Source: JABGQS01 sp963674545
GTDB taxonomy: Bacteria > Bacillota > Clostridia > Christensenellales > SZUA-584
Length of the DNA: 64,000 nt
Assembly: GCA_963674545.2 (NCBI GenBank)
Contig: CAXXFB010000001.1
Coordinates: 2,294,001 to 2,358,000, forward strand
Direction: 5' to 3'
In this document: piece by piece, positions 22,617 to 31,586 of the stretch
Position numbering within the stretch: position 1 is the stretch's first letter
How the letters are laid out: each line of letters opens with the position of its first letter
The notes under the pieces: model-generated
What the model saw: the letters and a program-made list of their open reading frames with translations, nothing else
Database searches by the model: none
What the model was told of the DNA's origin: nothing
Made by a program: the position numbers and the translations under genes

Positions 22617-24470
22617 ATGGATTATAAAGCTGGAAAATACGATATAGTCGTGGTGGGTGCAGGGCACGCAGGGTGCGAGGCTGCGCTTGCTGGCGCACGC
22701 ATGGGGAAAAAGACGCTGCTTTTGACGCTCAATCTTGACGGAATTGCACTGATGGCGTGCAACCCGTCGATAGGCGGAACGAGCAAGGGACATCTTGTGC
22801 GTGAGGTCGATGCGCTGGGCGGACAGATGGGGCTTTGTGCAGACTCGGCTTATATGCAGATAAAGATGCTGAACACCTCCAAAGGGGCTGCGGTGCAGAG
22901 CCTGCGGTCTCAGCAGGACAAGAAGCTGTATCAGCAGAACATGAAGTGGACGCTGGAGAACACGGACAACCTGCATATTGCAACTGCGGAAGTAAGCGGT
23001 ATAGAAGTCAAAAACGGGAAAGTGACGGGCGTTAGGACGACGCTTGATGCGATATACCAAACGGACGCGGTTGTGCTCTGCACGGGCGTTTATTTGAAAA
23101 GCCGGATTATAATAGGAGAACACAGCCAGAAGGCAGGCCCTTCCGGGCTTTTCGGCGCAGACAATCTTAATTTAACCGAGCTTGGGCTAAAGATACAGCG
23201 GTTCAAGACAGGCACTCCGGCAAGGGTGGACAAGCGTACGCTAGATCTTTCCAAGATGCAAGTGCAGGACGGAGACGAGCAGCCGCAGTATTTTTCGTTC
23301 ATGTCGAAGAATGTGGACAGAGAGCAGTACCCTTGCTACCTAACATATACTAATGAAAAGACGCACCAGATAATAAGAGACAACATCGGCAGAAGCCCGC
23401 TGTACAGCGGCAAGATTGATGGAACGGGGCCAAGATACTGCCCGTCGATAGAAGACAAGGTTGTAAAGTTCCCGGACAAGATAAGACATCAGATTTTCAT
23501 AGAGCCGGAGGGTATATGGACGAATGAGATGTACGTTCAGGGCATGAGCAGCTCTCTGCCAGAGGAAGTGCAGAAAGCAATGTATGCGACTGTGCCGGGT
23601 CTGGAGAACGCCGTGTTCATGCGCACGGCATATGCCATAGAGTATGACTGCATAGAACCGACGCAGCTGAAAGCCTCGCTGGAGATCAAGGGAATAGACG
23701 GTCTTTTTTGCGCAGGTCAGATAAACGGGACTTCCGGCTACGAAGAAGCGGCGGCCCAAGGCGTGGTAGCGGGAATAAACGCAGCGCAGTATCTGAAAGG
23801 CGAAGAACCGCTTATACTATCCCGAAGCGACGCATACGCCGGAGTGCTTATTGACGACCTTGTCACAAAAGGCACCATAGAGCCATACCGCATGATGACG
23901 TCACGTGCGGAATACAGACTGCTGCTCCGCCAGGACAACGCAGACTTAAGGTTAACGGAGATGGGCAGGCGTGTCGGTCTTGTCACCGACGAGAGATACG
24001 ACATGTTCATGAAAAAGCGTGATGCTATAGAAAAGGAAGTTAAGCGCCTAGGCGAAGCTAACGTCAGCCCTGCACAGGCGAACGCAATGCTTGCATCAAA
24101 AGGGCTGCAGGAGCTGAGCGTGCCTATCAAAGCAGACAAGCTTCTGATGAGACAGGGCATAAGCTACGACGACATAAAACCGATATGCGGAGCGGAGCTG
24201 GAGCCGGATGTACAGTTTTCGGTTCAGACCCAAGTTAGATACAGCGGCTACATTGACAAGCAGCACAAACAGGTGGAGCGGTTCGCTTCGCTCGAGAAAA
24301 AGAAGCTGCCTGCGGGATTTGACTACAAGCAGATAAAAGGGCTGCGGCTGGAGGCAGCGGCAAAGCTTACACAGGTCGGCCCCGAGACCGTGGGGCAGGC
24401 TAGCAGGATATCCGGCGTTTCGCCTGCGGACATATCTGTGCTGACGGTGTATTTCAGCCAGAAAAAGTAA
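22617..24470 (+). CDS. mnmG: tRNA uridine-5-carboxymethylaminomethyl modification enzyme MnmG
   Basis: A 617-residue FAD- and NADH-dependent partner of MnmE. The FAD fold is VVGAGHAGCEAALAGARMG, then CNPSIGGTSKGHLVREVDALGG, and the conserved GTSGYEEAAAQG near residue 375. Full length. The start is 3 bp after the mnmE stop with GGAAG overlapping that gene's end. In most Firmicutes rsmG follows; here it is absent and tilS follows behind its own promoter. Confidence 0.97.
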   Translation: MDYKAGKYDIVVVGAGHAGCEAALAGARMGKKTLLLTLNLDGIALMACNPSIGGTSKGHLVREVDALGGQMGLCADSAYMQIKMLNTSKGAAVQSLRSQQDKKLYQQNMKWTLENTDNLHIATAEVSGIEVKNGKVTGVRTTLDAIYQTDAVVLCTGVYLKSRIIIGEHSQKAGPSGLFGADNLNLTELGLKIQRFKTGTPARVDKRTLDLSKMQVQDGDEQPQYFSFMSKNVDREQYPCYLTYTNEKTHQIIRDNIGRSPLYSGKIDGTGPRYCPSIEDKVVKFPDKIRHQIFIEPEGIWTNEMYVQGMSSSLPEEVQKAMYATVPGLENAVFMRTAYAIEYDCIEPTQLKASLEIKGIDGLFCAGQINGTSGYEEAAAQGVVAGINAAQYLKGEEPLILSRSDAYAGVLIDDLVTKGTIEPYRMMTSRAEYRLLLRQDNADLRLTEMGRRVGLVTDERYDMFMKKRDAIEKEVKRLGEANVSPAQANAMLASKGLQELSVPIKADKLLMRQGISYDDIKPICGAELEPDVQFSVQTQVRYSGYIDKQHKQVERFASLEKKKLPAGFDYKQIKGLRLEAAAKLTQVGPETVGQASRISGVSPADISVLTVYFSQKK

Positions 24471-24533
24471 TAGTGCGCTGTAATGCAATTGAGTGAAAAG
24501 GGAACAGATGAAAGCATGAAACGACAATCTTAG

Positions 24534-24562
24534 TTGTGAAAGCAGCTTTTAACTGATAAAAT
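24534..24562 (+). promoter_or_regulatory. tilS promoter, leaderless configuration
   Basis: TTGTGA (24534-24539), 17-bp spacer, extended TGA-TAAAAT (hexamer 24557-24562), then only 8 nt to the ATG; no ribosome site. Confidence 0.6.
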
Positions 24563-24570
24563 ATTAACAT

Positions 24571-25902
24571 ATGGAAGATATCATCAAACAAAAGTTAATG
24601 CAGCTCGGTTTGAAGCCCGGCGAGAGGCTGGGAGTTGCCGTAAGCGGCGGTGTGGATTCTATGGCGCTGCTGCATTGTTTGGTGCGCCTTGATATCCCTG
24701 TCGCTGTATATCATATGGAGCACGGTATTAGAGGCGACGAGAGCAAAGGCGATATGGACTTCGTGCAAGCGGAGTGCAAAAGGCTGGGTGTAGAGTGCGT
24801 CGTAAAGCGGATAGATGTTCCTGCGCTTGCTGATGAGTGGGGCGTGTCTGTGGAGACGGCAGCAAGGAAGGCCAGATATGAATTCCTTGACAGCGCATCG
24901 CAGCGGCTGATGGCGACAGCGCACCACATGGATGACCTAGCCGAAACGGTGATAATGAACCTAACTCGGGGCAGCGGACTCAAGGGCCTCGGCGGAATTC
25001 CCGAAAGAAGGGGCAAATATATCCGCCCGATGCTGGGAATCAGCCGCAGCGAGATAGAGGAGTATGCCAAAGCGAGCGATATACAATATGTAGAGGATTC
25101 TACAAATGAAGATATATCTTATACGAGGAACTATATAAGGAAGAAGATATTACCGGGGCTTTGCGAGATTAACGAAGCTGCTGTGAGAAACATAGCAAGG
25201 ACGGCTGGGCTGCTCAGCGAAGACGAGGCTGCACTTATGCAGGCGGCAAAGGACAGCGGCTGCGTGGAGTTTGTCGGAGATGAAGCGAGGATAGACCTTG
25301 AAGCTTTTACCCGGCAGTGCGATGCGTTGAAGAAGCGTATAATACGTCTGGCTGTTGCCGGTGTTTTTGACCTTATGGACGTGGAAAACGTGCATATAGA
25401 CAGCATCATAGAGCTTGCCGCAAAAGGCATCAGCGGCAAGGCGGTAGATTTAAAATACGGTCTGTTTGCATCTGTAGCTTACGATAAACTTATTATTGGC
25501 AAAAACCCGGATAAGGGGTATAATTATAATTCGGCGACACTGAAGAGTGGCGTCAGCTTTGAAAGCGGCGGATACGTTTTTGAAACGTCGGAACTATGGC
25601 CGGACGAAAAGCCGGAATATTCGGAGGATGCAGAGCTTTTTGATGCGGATACGGTGAAGGACAGCGTTTTTCGGCAGAGACAGGAAGGCGACTACATAAT
25701 CCCGCTTGGGATGAGTGGCAGGAAGAGGCTTTCGGACTATCTTTCCGACAGGAAAGTACCGCTGCATAAGCGTGACGGACTTGTCATTATGGCAAAGGGG
25801 AGCGAAGTTTTCTGGGTAGTCGGTGTAGGTGTTTCGGAGAGTTCTAAAATAAGGCAGGCAAGCAGGATAATCAAAATAAAGTATCGGGGGAATCAGCTGT
25901 GA
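24571..25902 (+). CDS. tilS: tRNA(Ile)-lysidine synthetase
   Basis: A 443-residue ATP-dependent enzyme that converts C34 of tRNA-Ile(CAU) to lysidine so that it reads ATA, a codon used very heavily in this genome. The PP-loop is VAVSGGVDSMALLH (about residues 25-38), followed by HHMDDLAETVIMNLTRGSG. The C-terminal TilS domain includes PLHKRDGLVIMAKG. The -10 box ends 8 nt before the ATG, predicting a leaderless mRNA. Its TGA overlaps the GTG of hpt (GTGA). Confidence 0.94.
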   Translation: MEDIIKQKLMQLGLKPGERLGVAVSGGVDSMALLHCLVRLDIPVAVYHMEHGIRGDESKGDMDFVQAECKRLGVECVVKRIDVPALADEWGVSVETAARKARYEFLDSASQRLMATAHHMDDLAETVIMNLTRGSGLKGLGGIPERRGKYIRPMLGISRSEIEEYAKASDIQYVEDSTNEDISYTRNYIRKKILPGLCEINEAAVRNIARTAGLLSEDEAALMQAAKDSGCVEFVGDEARIDLEAFTRQCDALKKRIIRLAVAGVFDLMDVENVHIDSIIELAAKGISGKAVDLKYGLFASVAYDKLIIGKNPDKGYNYNSATLKSGVSFESGGYVFETSELWPDEKPEYSEDAELFDADTVKDSVFRQRQEGDYIIPLGMSGRKRLSDYLSDRKVPLHKRDGLVIMAKGSEVFWVVGVGVSESSKIRQASRIIKIKYRGNQL

Positions 25903-26435
25903 AAAACGATATTGAAAGAGTATTGTATACCGAAGAAGTCATAAAAAAAAGAGTGCATGAATTAGCTAAGGAAATCGAAGCCGAATTTAAGGGCGAAGAC
26001 CTTCTTATGGTGGGAGTGCTGCGTGGTGCGGTCATGTTCTATGCAGACCTAGTGCGAGAGATGGACATGCCGGTGCATATGAATTTTATGGCTGTGTCGA
26101 GCTATGGTGCTTCTTCTGAATCGAGCGGTGTAGTGCGTATACAGCATGACCTTGAAGAGGATATATCTGGCAAGAACGTTATAATAGTAGAAGATATCGT
26201 AGATTCTGGGCTGACTCTGCAGTACCTTACAAAAACGCTGAAGTCAAGGAACCCTAAATCGCTTAAGACCTGCTGCCTTTTTGACAAAAAAGAGAGAAGG
26301 AAAGTCGATTTTAAGGCCGACTACGTCGGTTTTGATGTACCGGATGTATTTATAGTAGGATACGGACTTGATTATGCTGAAGACTACCGTAACTTAAAAT
26401 ATATTGGAGAACTGAAAGAAGAAGTATATAAATAG
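25899..26435 (+). CDS. hpt: Hypoxanthine phosphoribosyltransferase
   Basis: A 178-residue purine salvage enzyme making IMP or GMP from base and PRPP. The PRPP-binding loop is IIVEDIVDSGLTLQYL, and the N-terminal loop has GVLRGAVMFYADLVR. Size and motifs fit Hpt. The start is GTG, overlapping the tilS stop, with a GGGGG-rich ribosome site inside tilS. tilS-hpt-ftsH is a conserved Firmicute order. Confidence 0.94.
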   Translation: MKNDIERVLYTEEVIKKRVHELAKEIEAEFKGEDLLMVGVLRGAVMFYADLVREMDMPVHMNFMAVSSYGASSESSGVVRIQHDLEEDISGKNVIIVEDIVDSGLTLQYLTKTLKSRNPKSLKTCCLFDKKERRKVDFKADYVGFDVPDVFIVGYGLDYAEDYRNLKYIGELKEEVYK

Positions 26436-26471
26436 ACGCTGTTTGTTCAAATTATGTTTACAGCCTATCAA

Positions 26472-26500
26472 TTGAAAAGGCAAAACACTTATGATAGAAT
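26472..26500 (+). promoter_or_regulatory. Promoter for ftsH
   Basis: TTGAAA (26472-26477), 17-bp spacer, extended TGA-TAGAAT (hexamer 26495-26500). Confidence 0.65.
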
Positions 26501-26531
26501 GGCAATTAAAGTAACCTAGGAGGATAGCGAT

Positions 26532-28529
26532 TTGAAAAAATCAGCACGTGGACCGCTGATATATATAATTGGATTTGTTCTGATTATACTGCTCATAAGC
26601 TGGCTTACTTCCGATACCGGAGTGGACGAGCGTGAAATAGATTATGATGCTTTCATGAACGAAGTGCAGGCAGAAAATATATTAAGGTATGAAACATTTG
26701 GCGATAACCTTAACGGCTATGACCTTTATGCAGTGAAAACTGACACACAGGTGGCTCTGGATAAGTTCCCAGGCGAATACGATTATTATCTGTACGTTCC
26801 GGATTTTGATAAATTCAGCAGTGATATGGAGCTTTACGGCGGGGTAAATATACCGCACAAAAACAACCCGACGCCTGAACCTGGTTTCCTTGCTACGTCT
26901 TGGCCGTATCTATTATCTATAGGCCTTATAGCAGTTGTCTTTATATATATAATGAGGCAGCAGCAGGGCAGCGGAAACAAGGCGATGTCCTTTGGCAAAT
27001 CAAGGGCACGCATGCAGGTAGGCAACAAGAATAAAAAGACATTTGCAGACGTTGCGGGTGCGGATGAAGAAAAAGAGGAACTTAAGGAGATAGTAGATTT
27101 CCTTAAAAACCCGAAAAGGTTCATTGACCTTGGTGCACGCATACCAAAAGGAGTATTGCTCGTAGGCCCTCCGGGAGGCGGCAAGACGCTGCTTGCAAAA
27201 GCAGTTGCCGGAGAAGCGGGTGTTCCGTTCTTTTCAATCAGCGGCTCGGACTTTGTTGAGATGTTCGTTGGTGTTGGCGCTTCGCGTGTTCGTGACATGT
27301 TTGAAAATGCCAAGAAGAACTCGCCGTGCATACTGTTTATTGACGAGATAGACGCTGTTGGGCGTCAGCGTGGAAGCGGAATGGGCGGCGGCCATGACGA
27401 GAGAGAACAGACACTTAACCAGCTGCTAGTCGAGATGGACGGTTTCCAGGTAAATGAAGGTATCATCATACTTGCGGCGACAAACAGAAAAGATATACTC
27501 GATCCTGCGCTGCTAAGGCCGGGCAGGTTTGACAGACAGATAGTTGTTAACTACCCTGACGTAAAGGGAAGGGAAGAGATATTAAAAGTGCACTCAAAGG
27601 GCAAGCCTTTTGACGAGGGCGTAGACCTTGCGGTGCTTGCAAAGAGGACACCAGGGTTTATAGGTGCAGATTTAGAGAACGTGCTGAATGAAGCTGCTAT
27701 ACTTACTGCAAGGGCAAAGAAGCAGAAGATTGGCATGATTGAGATAGAAGAGGCTATAACGAGAGTTATTGCCGGGCCGCAGAAAAAGAGCAGGGTCATC
27801 ACCGAGAAAGACAAGAGATGCACTGCGTATCACGAGGTGGGCCACGCTATTTGTGCAAAGGTTCAGCCGGAGTGCGACAACGTGCACGAGGTTTCGATAA
27901 TACCCAGAGGCATGGCGGCAGGATATACACTGACGCTGCCGGATGACGACGCTATGCATGTGTTTAAGAGCAAGCTGCTGGCAGATATTACGATGATGCT
28001 TGGCGGACGCGCGGCAGAAAAGCTGGTGCTCGGTGACGTTAGTACAGGCGCTATAAGCGACCTGCAGAGAGCTTCAGAAGTTGCACGTAACATGGTTATA
28101 AAATATGGCATGAGCGACGAGATCGGCCCTGTATTTCTAGGCGGAAGTCAGGAATTGTTCCTTGGCAAAGAGATCGGGCATACTCAGAACTATTCTGATG
28201 AGCTTGCTTTTAAAGTCGACCAGGAAGTAAGGCGGATACTGGATGAAGCGTATAACAAAGCCGAAAAAATACTTAAAGAGAATGAGCCGCTTCTTCACAG
28301 CGTAGCTGCCGTTCTTATGGAACGTGAGCGCATCGACGGGGAAGAGTTCAGCCTTCTGTTTGAAGGAAAGACACTTCCGCCGATGGTAAAGAAAGAGGAA
28401 GAAAAGCCGGAGGAAGAACCAAGCGAGCAGCCGAGCAAAGAGCTGAAAAAGAAAACAGAGGAGCCAAAGGACGGAGCTGAGTTTGCATTCGACGACGAGG
28501 ACAGGACAAAGCAAAGACCGCTTGAATGA
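26532..28529 (+). CDS. ftsH: ATP-dependent zinc metalloprotease FtsH
   Basis: A 665-residue hexameric membrane AAA+ protease. TM1 is near residues 8-25 and TM2 near 118-138, with the extracytoplasmic domain between. The AAA module has Walker A GPPGGGKTLLAKA, Walker B ILFIDEID and the second region of homology; the zinc motif is HEVGHA. The C terminus ends in a charged Glu/Lys-rich tail of about 50 residues. The start is TTG after a perfect AGGAGG. It has its own promoter and is the last gene of the tilS-hpt-ftsH group. Confidence 0.97.
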   Translation: MKKSARGPLIYIIGFVLIILLISWLTSDTGVDEREIDYDAFMNEVQAENILRYETFGDNLNGYDLYAVKTDTQVALDKFPGEYDYYLYVPDFDKFSSDMELYGGVNIPHKNNPTPEPGFLATSWPYLLSIGLIAVVFIYIMRQQQGSGNKAMSFGKSRARMQVGNKNKKTFADVAGADEEKEELKEIVDFLKNPKRFIDLGARIPKGVLLVGPPGGGKTLLAKAVAGEAGVPFFSISGSDFVEMFVGVGASRVRDMFENAKKNSPCILFIDEIDAVGRQRGSGMGGGHDEREQTLNQLLVEMDGFQVNEGIIILAATNRKDILDPALLRPGRFDRQIVVNYPDVKGREEILKVHSKGKPFDEGVDLAVLAKRTPGFIGADLENVLNEAAILTARAKKQKIGMIEIEEAITRVIAGPQKKSRVITEKDKRCTAYHEVGHAICAKVQPECDNVHEVSIIPRGMAAGYTLTLPDDDAMHVFKSKLLADITMMLGGRAAEKLVLGDVSTGAISDLQRASEVARNMVIKYGMSDEIGPVFLGGSQELFLGKEIGHTQNYSDELAFKVDQEVRRILDEAYNKAEKILKENEPLLHSVAAVLMERERIDGEEFSLLFEGKTLPPMVKKEEEKPEEEPSEQPSKELKKKTEEPKDGAEFAFDDEDRTKQRPLE

Positions 28530-28541
28530 CGATAAGTGAAA

Positions 28542-28570
28542 GAGGCTGCTATATGGCGGCTTCTTTTTTT
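28542..28570 (+). terminator. Rho-independent terminator after ftsH
   Basis: An 8-bp stem (GAGGCTGC / GCGGCTTC with G-T pairs), loop TATATG, then seven T. Confidence 0.85.
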
Positions 28571-28591
28571 ATAAAAAAATCATTTAAAGTC

Positions 28592-28646
28592 TTGACAAAC
28601 TAAAGATATATGCTATACTATCAATAACAGTTATCATTACTGATAG
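28592..28646 (+). promoter_or_regulatory. perR promoter with overlapping Fur/PerR-type operator
   Basis: TTGACA (28592-28597), 16-bp spacer, extended TGC-TATACT (hexamer 28614-28619). Right at the predicted start lies CAATAAC-A-GTTATCA (28622-28636), a 7-1-7 inverted repeat with the inner five pairs perfect, itself flanked by CTATCA (28618-28623) and TGATAG (28641-28646). Binding here would block its own transcription. Confidence 0.65.
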
Positions 28647-28655
28647 GGGAAAAGT

Positions 28656-29051
28656 ATGGAGCATAGAAAAACAGCGCAAAGACAAAAAATCTTGGAAGTG
28701 CTGCAGTCAACGGACACGCACCCGACGGCAAGCTGGGTATATGACAAAGTCAGAGTGCAGATACCAAACGTCAGCCTCGGCACAATTTACAGGAATTTAA
28801 ACGTACTCGTTTCGCGGGGAGAGATCCAAAAGATATCCTGCGGGGAGGCCGAGGAGAGATATGATGCAGAGACCGCGCCTCATATCCACTATTACTGTAC
28901 CGGTTGCGGAAACGTTAGCGATGTTCATGATGAACTTGCTTTTGACAGGCTTTCCACACTTGTCTCAGACATAGATGCGAATATACAAACATATTCGCTG
29001 ATATGCTACGGTAAATGTAAAAATTGCGAAAAAAAGAATAAGTGTAACTAA
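28656..29051 (+). CDS. perR: Fur-family transcriptional regulator, PerR-like
   Basis: A 131-residue metalloregulator. The winged helix contains HPTASWVYDKVR and SLGTIYRNLNVL. The metal-binding region has PHIHYYCTGCG, and the C-terminal zinc cysteines are CYGKCKNCEKKNKC. PerR senses peroxide through iron-catalysed histidine oxidation. I prefer PerR over Fur because the adjacent co-oriented gene is rubrerythrin, but sequence alone does not exclude Fur or Zur. A Fur-type palindrome overlaps its promoter, so it is probably self-regulated. Confidence 0.85.
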   Translation: MEHRKTAQRQKILEVLQSTDTHPTASWVYDKVRVQIPNVSLGTIYRNLNVLVSRGEIQKISCGEAEERYDAETAPHIHYYCTGCGNVSDVHDELAFDRLSTLVSDIDANIQTYSLICYGKCKNCEKKNKCN

Positions 29052-29092
29052 CCATTTTAAAAATTAAACTCAAAAGAAAAGAGGTAGATTTA

Positions 29093-29635
29093 ATGAAAAA
29101 ATTCAGTTGTTCGGTTTGTGGATATGTGTTCGAGGGAGACTCGGCTCCAGATAAATGCCCCCAGTGCGGCGCTGCGTCTATCAAGTTTAAGCAGATGGAT
29201 GGCGAAGAAAAGACATGGGCCGCAGAGCATGTTATAGGCATAGCAAAGGGTGTTGACCCGGAGATCATCGAAGGTCTTACAAACAACTTTAACGGAGAAT
29301 GCATGGAGGTAGGGATGTACCTTGCTATGAGCCGTCAGGCTGACAGGGAAGGCTATCCGGAAGTTGCTGAAGCTTATAAGAGGATTGCATATGAAGAAGC
29401 CGATCATGCGTCAAGATTTGCAGAGCTATTGGGAGAGGTCGTAGCGGCCGATACCAAAGCTAACCTTGAAGCAAGGGTCGAGGCTGAGTATGGTGCAACA
29501 TCCGGCAAGGTCGAACTTGCTAAGCTTGCTAAACAACAAAACCTTGATGCAATACATGACACTGTACACGAGATGGCAAGAGATGAAGCGCGTCACGGAA
29601 AAGCTTTTGCCGGACTACTGAAAAGGTATTTCTGA
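29093..29635 (+). CDS. rbr: Rubrerythrin, reverse type (N-terminal rubredoxin domain)
   Basis: A 180-residue non-haem di-iron peroxidase that reduces hydrogen peroxide in anaerobes. The rubredoxin-like FeS4 site comes first (CSVCGYVF, then CPQCGA, residues 4-28). The ferritin-like domain follows, with ligand blocks GECMEVGMYL, YEEADHASRF and ARDEARHGKAF. Classic rubrerythrin has the opposite order, so this is the reverse type known from Clostridium. It lies 41 bp after perR with AAAAGAGGTAG upstream, likely co-transcribed and PerR-controlled. Confidence 0.92.
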   Translation: MKKFSCSVCGYVFEGDSAPDKCPQCGAASIKFKQMDGEEKTWAAEHVIGIAKGVDPEIIEGLTNNFNGECMEVGMYLAMSRQADREGYPEVAEAYKRIAYEEADHASRFAELLGEVVAADTKANLEARVEAEYGATSGKVELAKLAKQQNLDAIHDTVHEMARDEARHGKAFAGLLKRYF

Positions 29636-29734
29636 TTTTAAAATTATATATTTGATGAATTGAATCAAAACTATATTAACAGCTTATTTACAATAAAAAT
29701 CACAATATGAAATATGATCAAAAATACTCAAATA

Positions 29735-29772
29735 GCAAAGTGCCCCCGGAGGAAACTCCGGGGGCACTTTGC
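29735..29772. terminator. Perfect 17-bp hairpin, likely bidirectional terminator of perR-rbr
   Basis: Two perfectly complementary 17-nt arms (GC-rich core CCCCCGGAG) close a GAAA tetraloop. The T tract is interrupted (TTTGC), so termination rests on stem strength. It lies 100 bp after rbr. Confidence 0.75.
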
Positions 29773-30234
29773 TTAATATATTATTGGTAGTGGTGGCGTT
29801 TTTAATTGGTTTCTTGTAAACCATGAGTAGAGTATACAACACTTTTTACGGTTTGTCAAACAATTGTAACAAATAAGTAATAAAAAAGTACTAAATGTAA
29901 TTATTGCTACAAACATTCACTTTATTGAAGAAGAGTCCGCACATATGCATAGAAGCGAGGGCAGAACTGATTTTAATCATATTTTACACCCTTAAGTATT
30001 GCTTTAGATATACTGTTATGATAAAATGTGCATGCTATATAATAGAAAAATACCACAAAGTATTTTTGCAGTTGCTATTATTAAATTGCAATAAGAAAAA
30101 AGAGATGCAAAAAAAGCACTTCAAGTAAATAAAGACATCAGCAGGACAGAGAAAAGCTGAAGGAACAATAGAACACAGCAATATAATTAAGAAATCTTGA
30201 TGGAAGAAAAGCAAATCACAAAACAAACAGGAGG
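29773..30234. other. AT-rich intergenic region, no gene seen
   Basis: No coding frame with a ribosome site on either strand. A TATAAT at 30182-30187 without a convincing -35 may belong to the promoter of the next gene. Confidence 0.45.
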
Positions 30235-30240
30235 ATGAAA

Positions 30241-31557
30241 ATGAGAGCAGCTTCAACGATGATTGATATTACACCGCCGACAGGAATATCGATATGCGGA
30301 AACGTGAGGGATGATGACATTGCGAGAGGTGTGCATGATCCGCTGATGTGCAATGCAGTGCTTATGCAGCATGAAGACACAAGCGTGTTGTTTCTGGTAA
30401 ACGACTGGGTGGGAGTGGACGAGGAAGAAGCTACGATACTCAGGAAGCGTGCTGGTGAAGCAGTAGGTATTTCCGAGCGGAACGTTATAGTATCTGCAAC
30501 GCATACTCATTCAGGGCCAAAGATAATAACCAGATCAGGATTTGATTACAGAAACGAAGCAGAGGAAGCATATATGCAAAAGGCTTTTGACGATATAGTA
30601 GAGGCTGCGAGTAAGCTGCCTGAAGCTTTGGAAGAAGTCAGCCTCTGGGGCGCCAGCGACGACGTTTACGGATATAACTTCTGCAGAAGGCTGAGGATGG
30701 CCGATGGCAAGGTAGTTATGAACTGGATAGAAGTTGACCCGACAGATGTTGTGTGCGGTACGGGAGACCCGGACAAACAGATGACTGTCATAGGCTTAAA
30801 GAGAACGGACGGAACATGGCAGACGATTATGGTGAACTTCACACTGCATGCCGCTATATGCGTGGGGCGAGACTGGCTGTGGTCTGCGGATTACGTATAT
30901 TATCTGCGCAAGAAAATATCTGAAGCTTTCGATGAAAAACCTGTAGTACATTTCACGAACGGAGCGGAAGGCGATGTAAACCATCTCGATTATAAAAACT
31001 ATAACCTTGAAGCATTCCCTGAGGCAGAACGCTATGGTAATGCTCTTGCCGGTTTTGCACTTGACATACTTGGTAAGGCGGAGAAAATGACTGACAGGTT
31101 GGAAATCGCATCAGGAAATGTTGCGATGTACCGCAGGCAGATACCTAAGGAGTGGTCTGACTGGGCAAAGGCAAAGTGGGAAGCATGCGGCGGGCAGATA
31201 CCGCAGCTTCTGCACGGTATACCAAGCGAATATTACGCCCATGCTATAATCAACATGGAACAATATGCGGGCATTAAGGATATATATCCTATAATGGCTG
31301 TGCTTATCGGAGACATTGCGGCGGTTACGCTGCCAGGAGAGATATTCAGCCAAATTGGGCTTAATATAAAAGAGAAGTCTCCATTTGATACAACTTTTAT
31401 GCTGGGGCTCTCTCAGGGGTATTGCGGCTATATACCGGATAAAAAAGCGTTCATTGAGGGCGGATATGAGCAGAGGACAGGAAGAGGGTCTAGATATGAA
31501 CAGGACTCCTGTGATAGAATAGAGTCAGTAGCAGTAAACCTGCTTGAGCTTCTTTAA
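30241..31557 (+). CDS. Ceramidase-like zinc hydrolase (neutral ceramidase N-terminal domain), copy 1
   Basis: A 438-residue protein of the neutral/alkaline ceramidase fold. Conserved marks: STMIDITPPTGISICGN at the start, metal-binding ATHTHSGP, LHAAICVGRDWLWSADY, and NGAEGDVNHLDY. True ceramidases are about 650 residues, secreted, with a C-terminal immunoglobulin-like domain; here there is no signal peptide and no such domain, so the substrate is probably different. ATG 30241 is chosen because AGGAGG lies 6 nt upstream (ATG 30235 would overlap it) and because the paralogue starts the same way. Confidence 0.82.
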   Translation: MRAASTMIDITPPTGISICGNVRDDDIARGVHDPLMCNAVLMQHEDTSVLFLVNDWVGVDEEEATILRKRAGEAVGISERNVIVSATHTHSGPKIITRSGFDYRNEAEEAYMQKAFDDIVEAASKLPEALEEVSLWGASDDVYGYNFCRRLRMADGKVVMNWIEVDPTDVVCGTGDPDKQMTVIGLKRTDGTWQTIMVNFTLHAAICVGRDWLWSADYVYYLRKKISEAFDEKPVVHFTNGAEGDVNHLDYKNYNLEAFPEAERYGNALAGFALDILGKAEKMTDRLEIASGNVAMYRRQIPKEWSDWAKAKWEACGGQIPQLLHGIPSEYYAHAIINMEQYAGIKDIYPIMAVLIGDIAAVTLPGEIFSQIGLNIKEKSPFDTTFMLGLSQGYCGYIPDKKAFIEGGYEQRTGRGSRYEQDSCDRIESVAVNLLELL

Positions 31558-31586
31558 AATCTACGTTTTTCTACAGGAGGTAAGAG

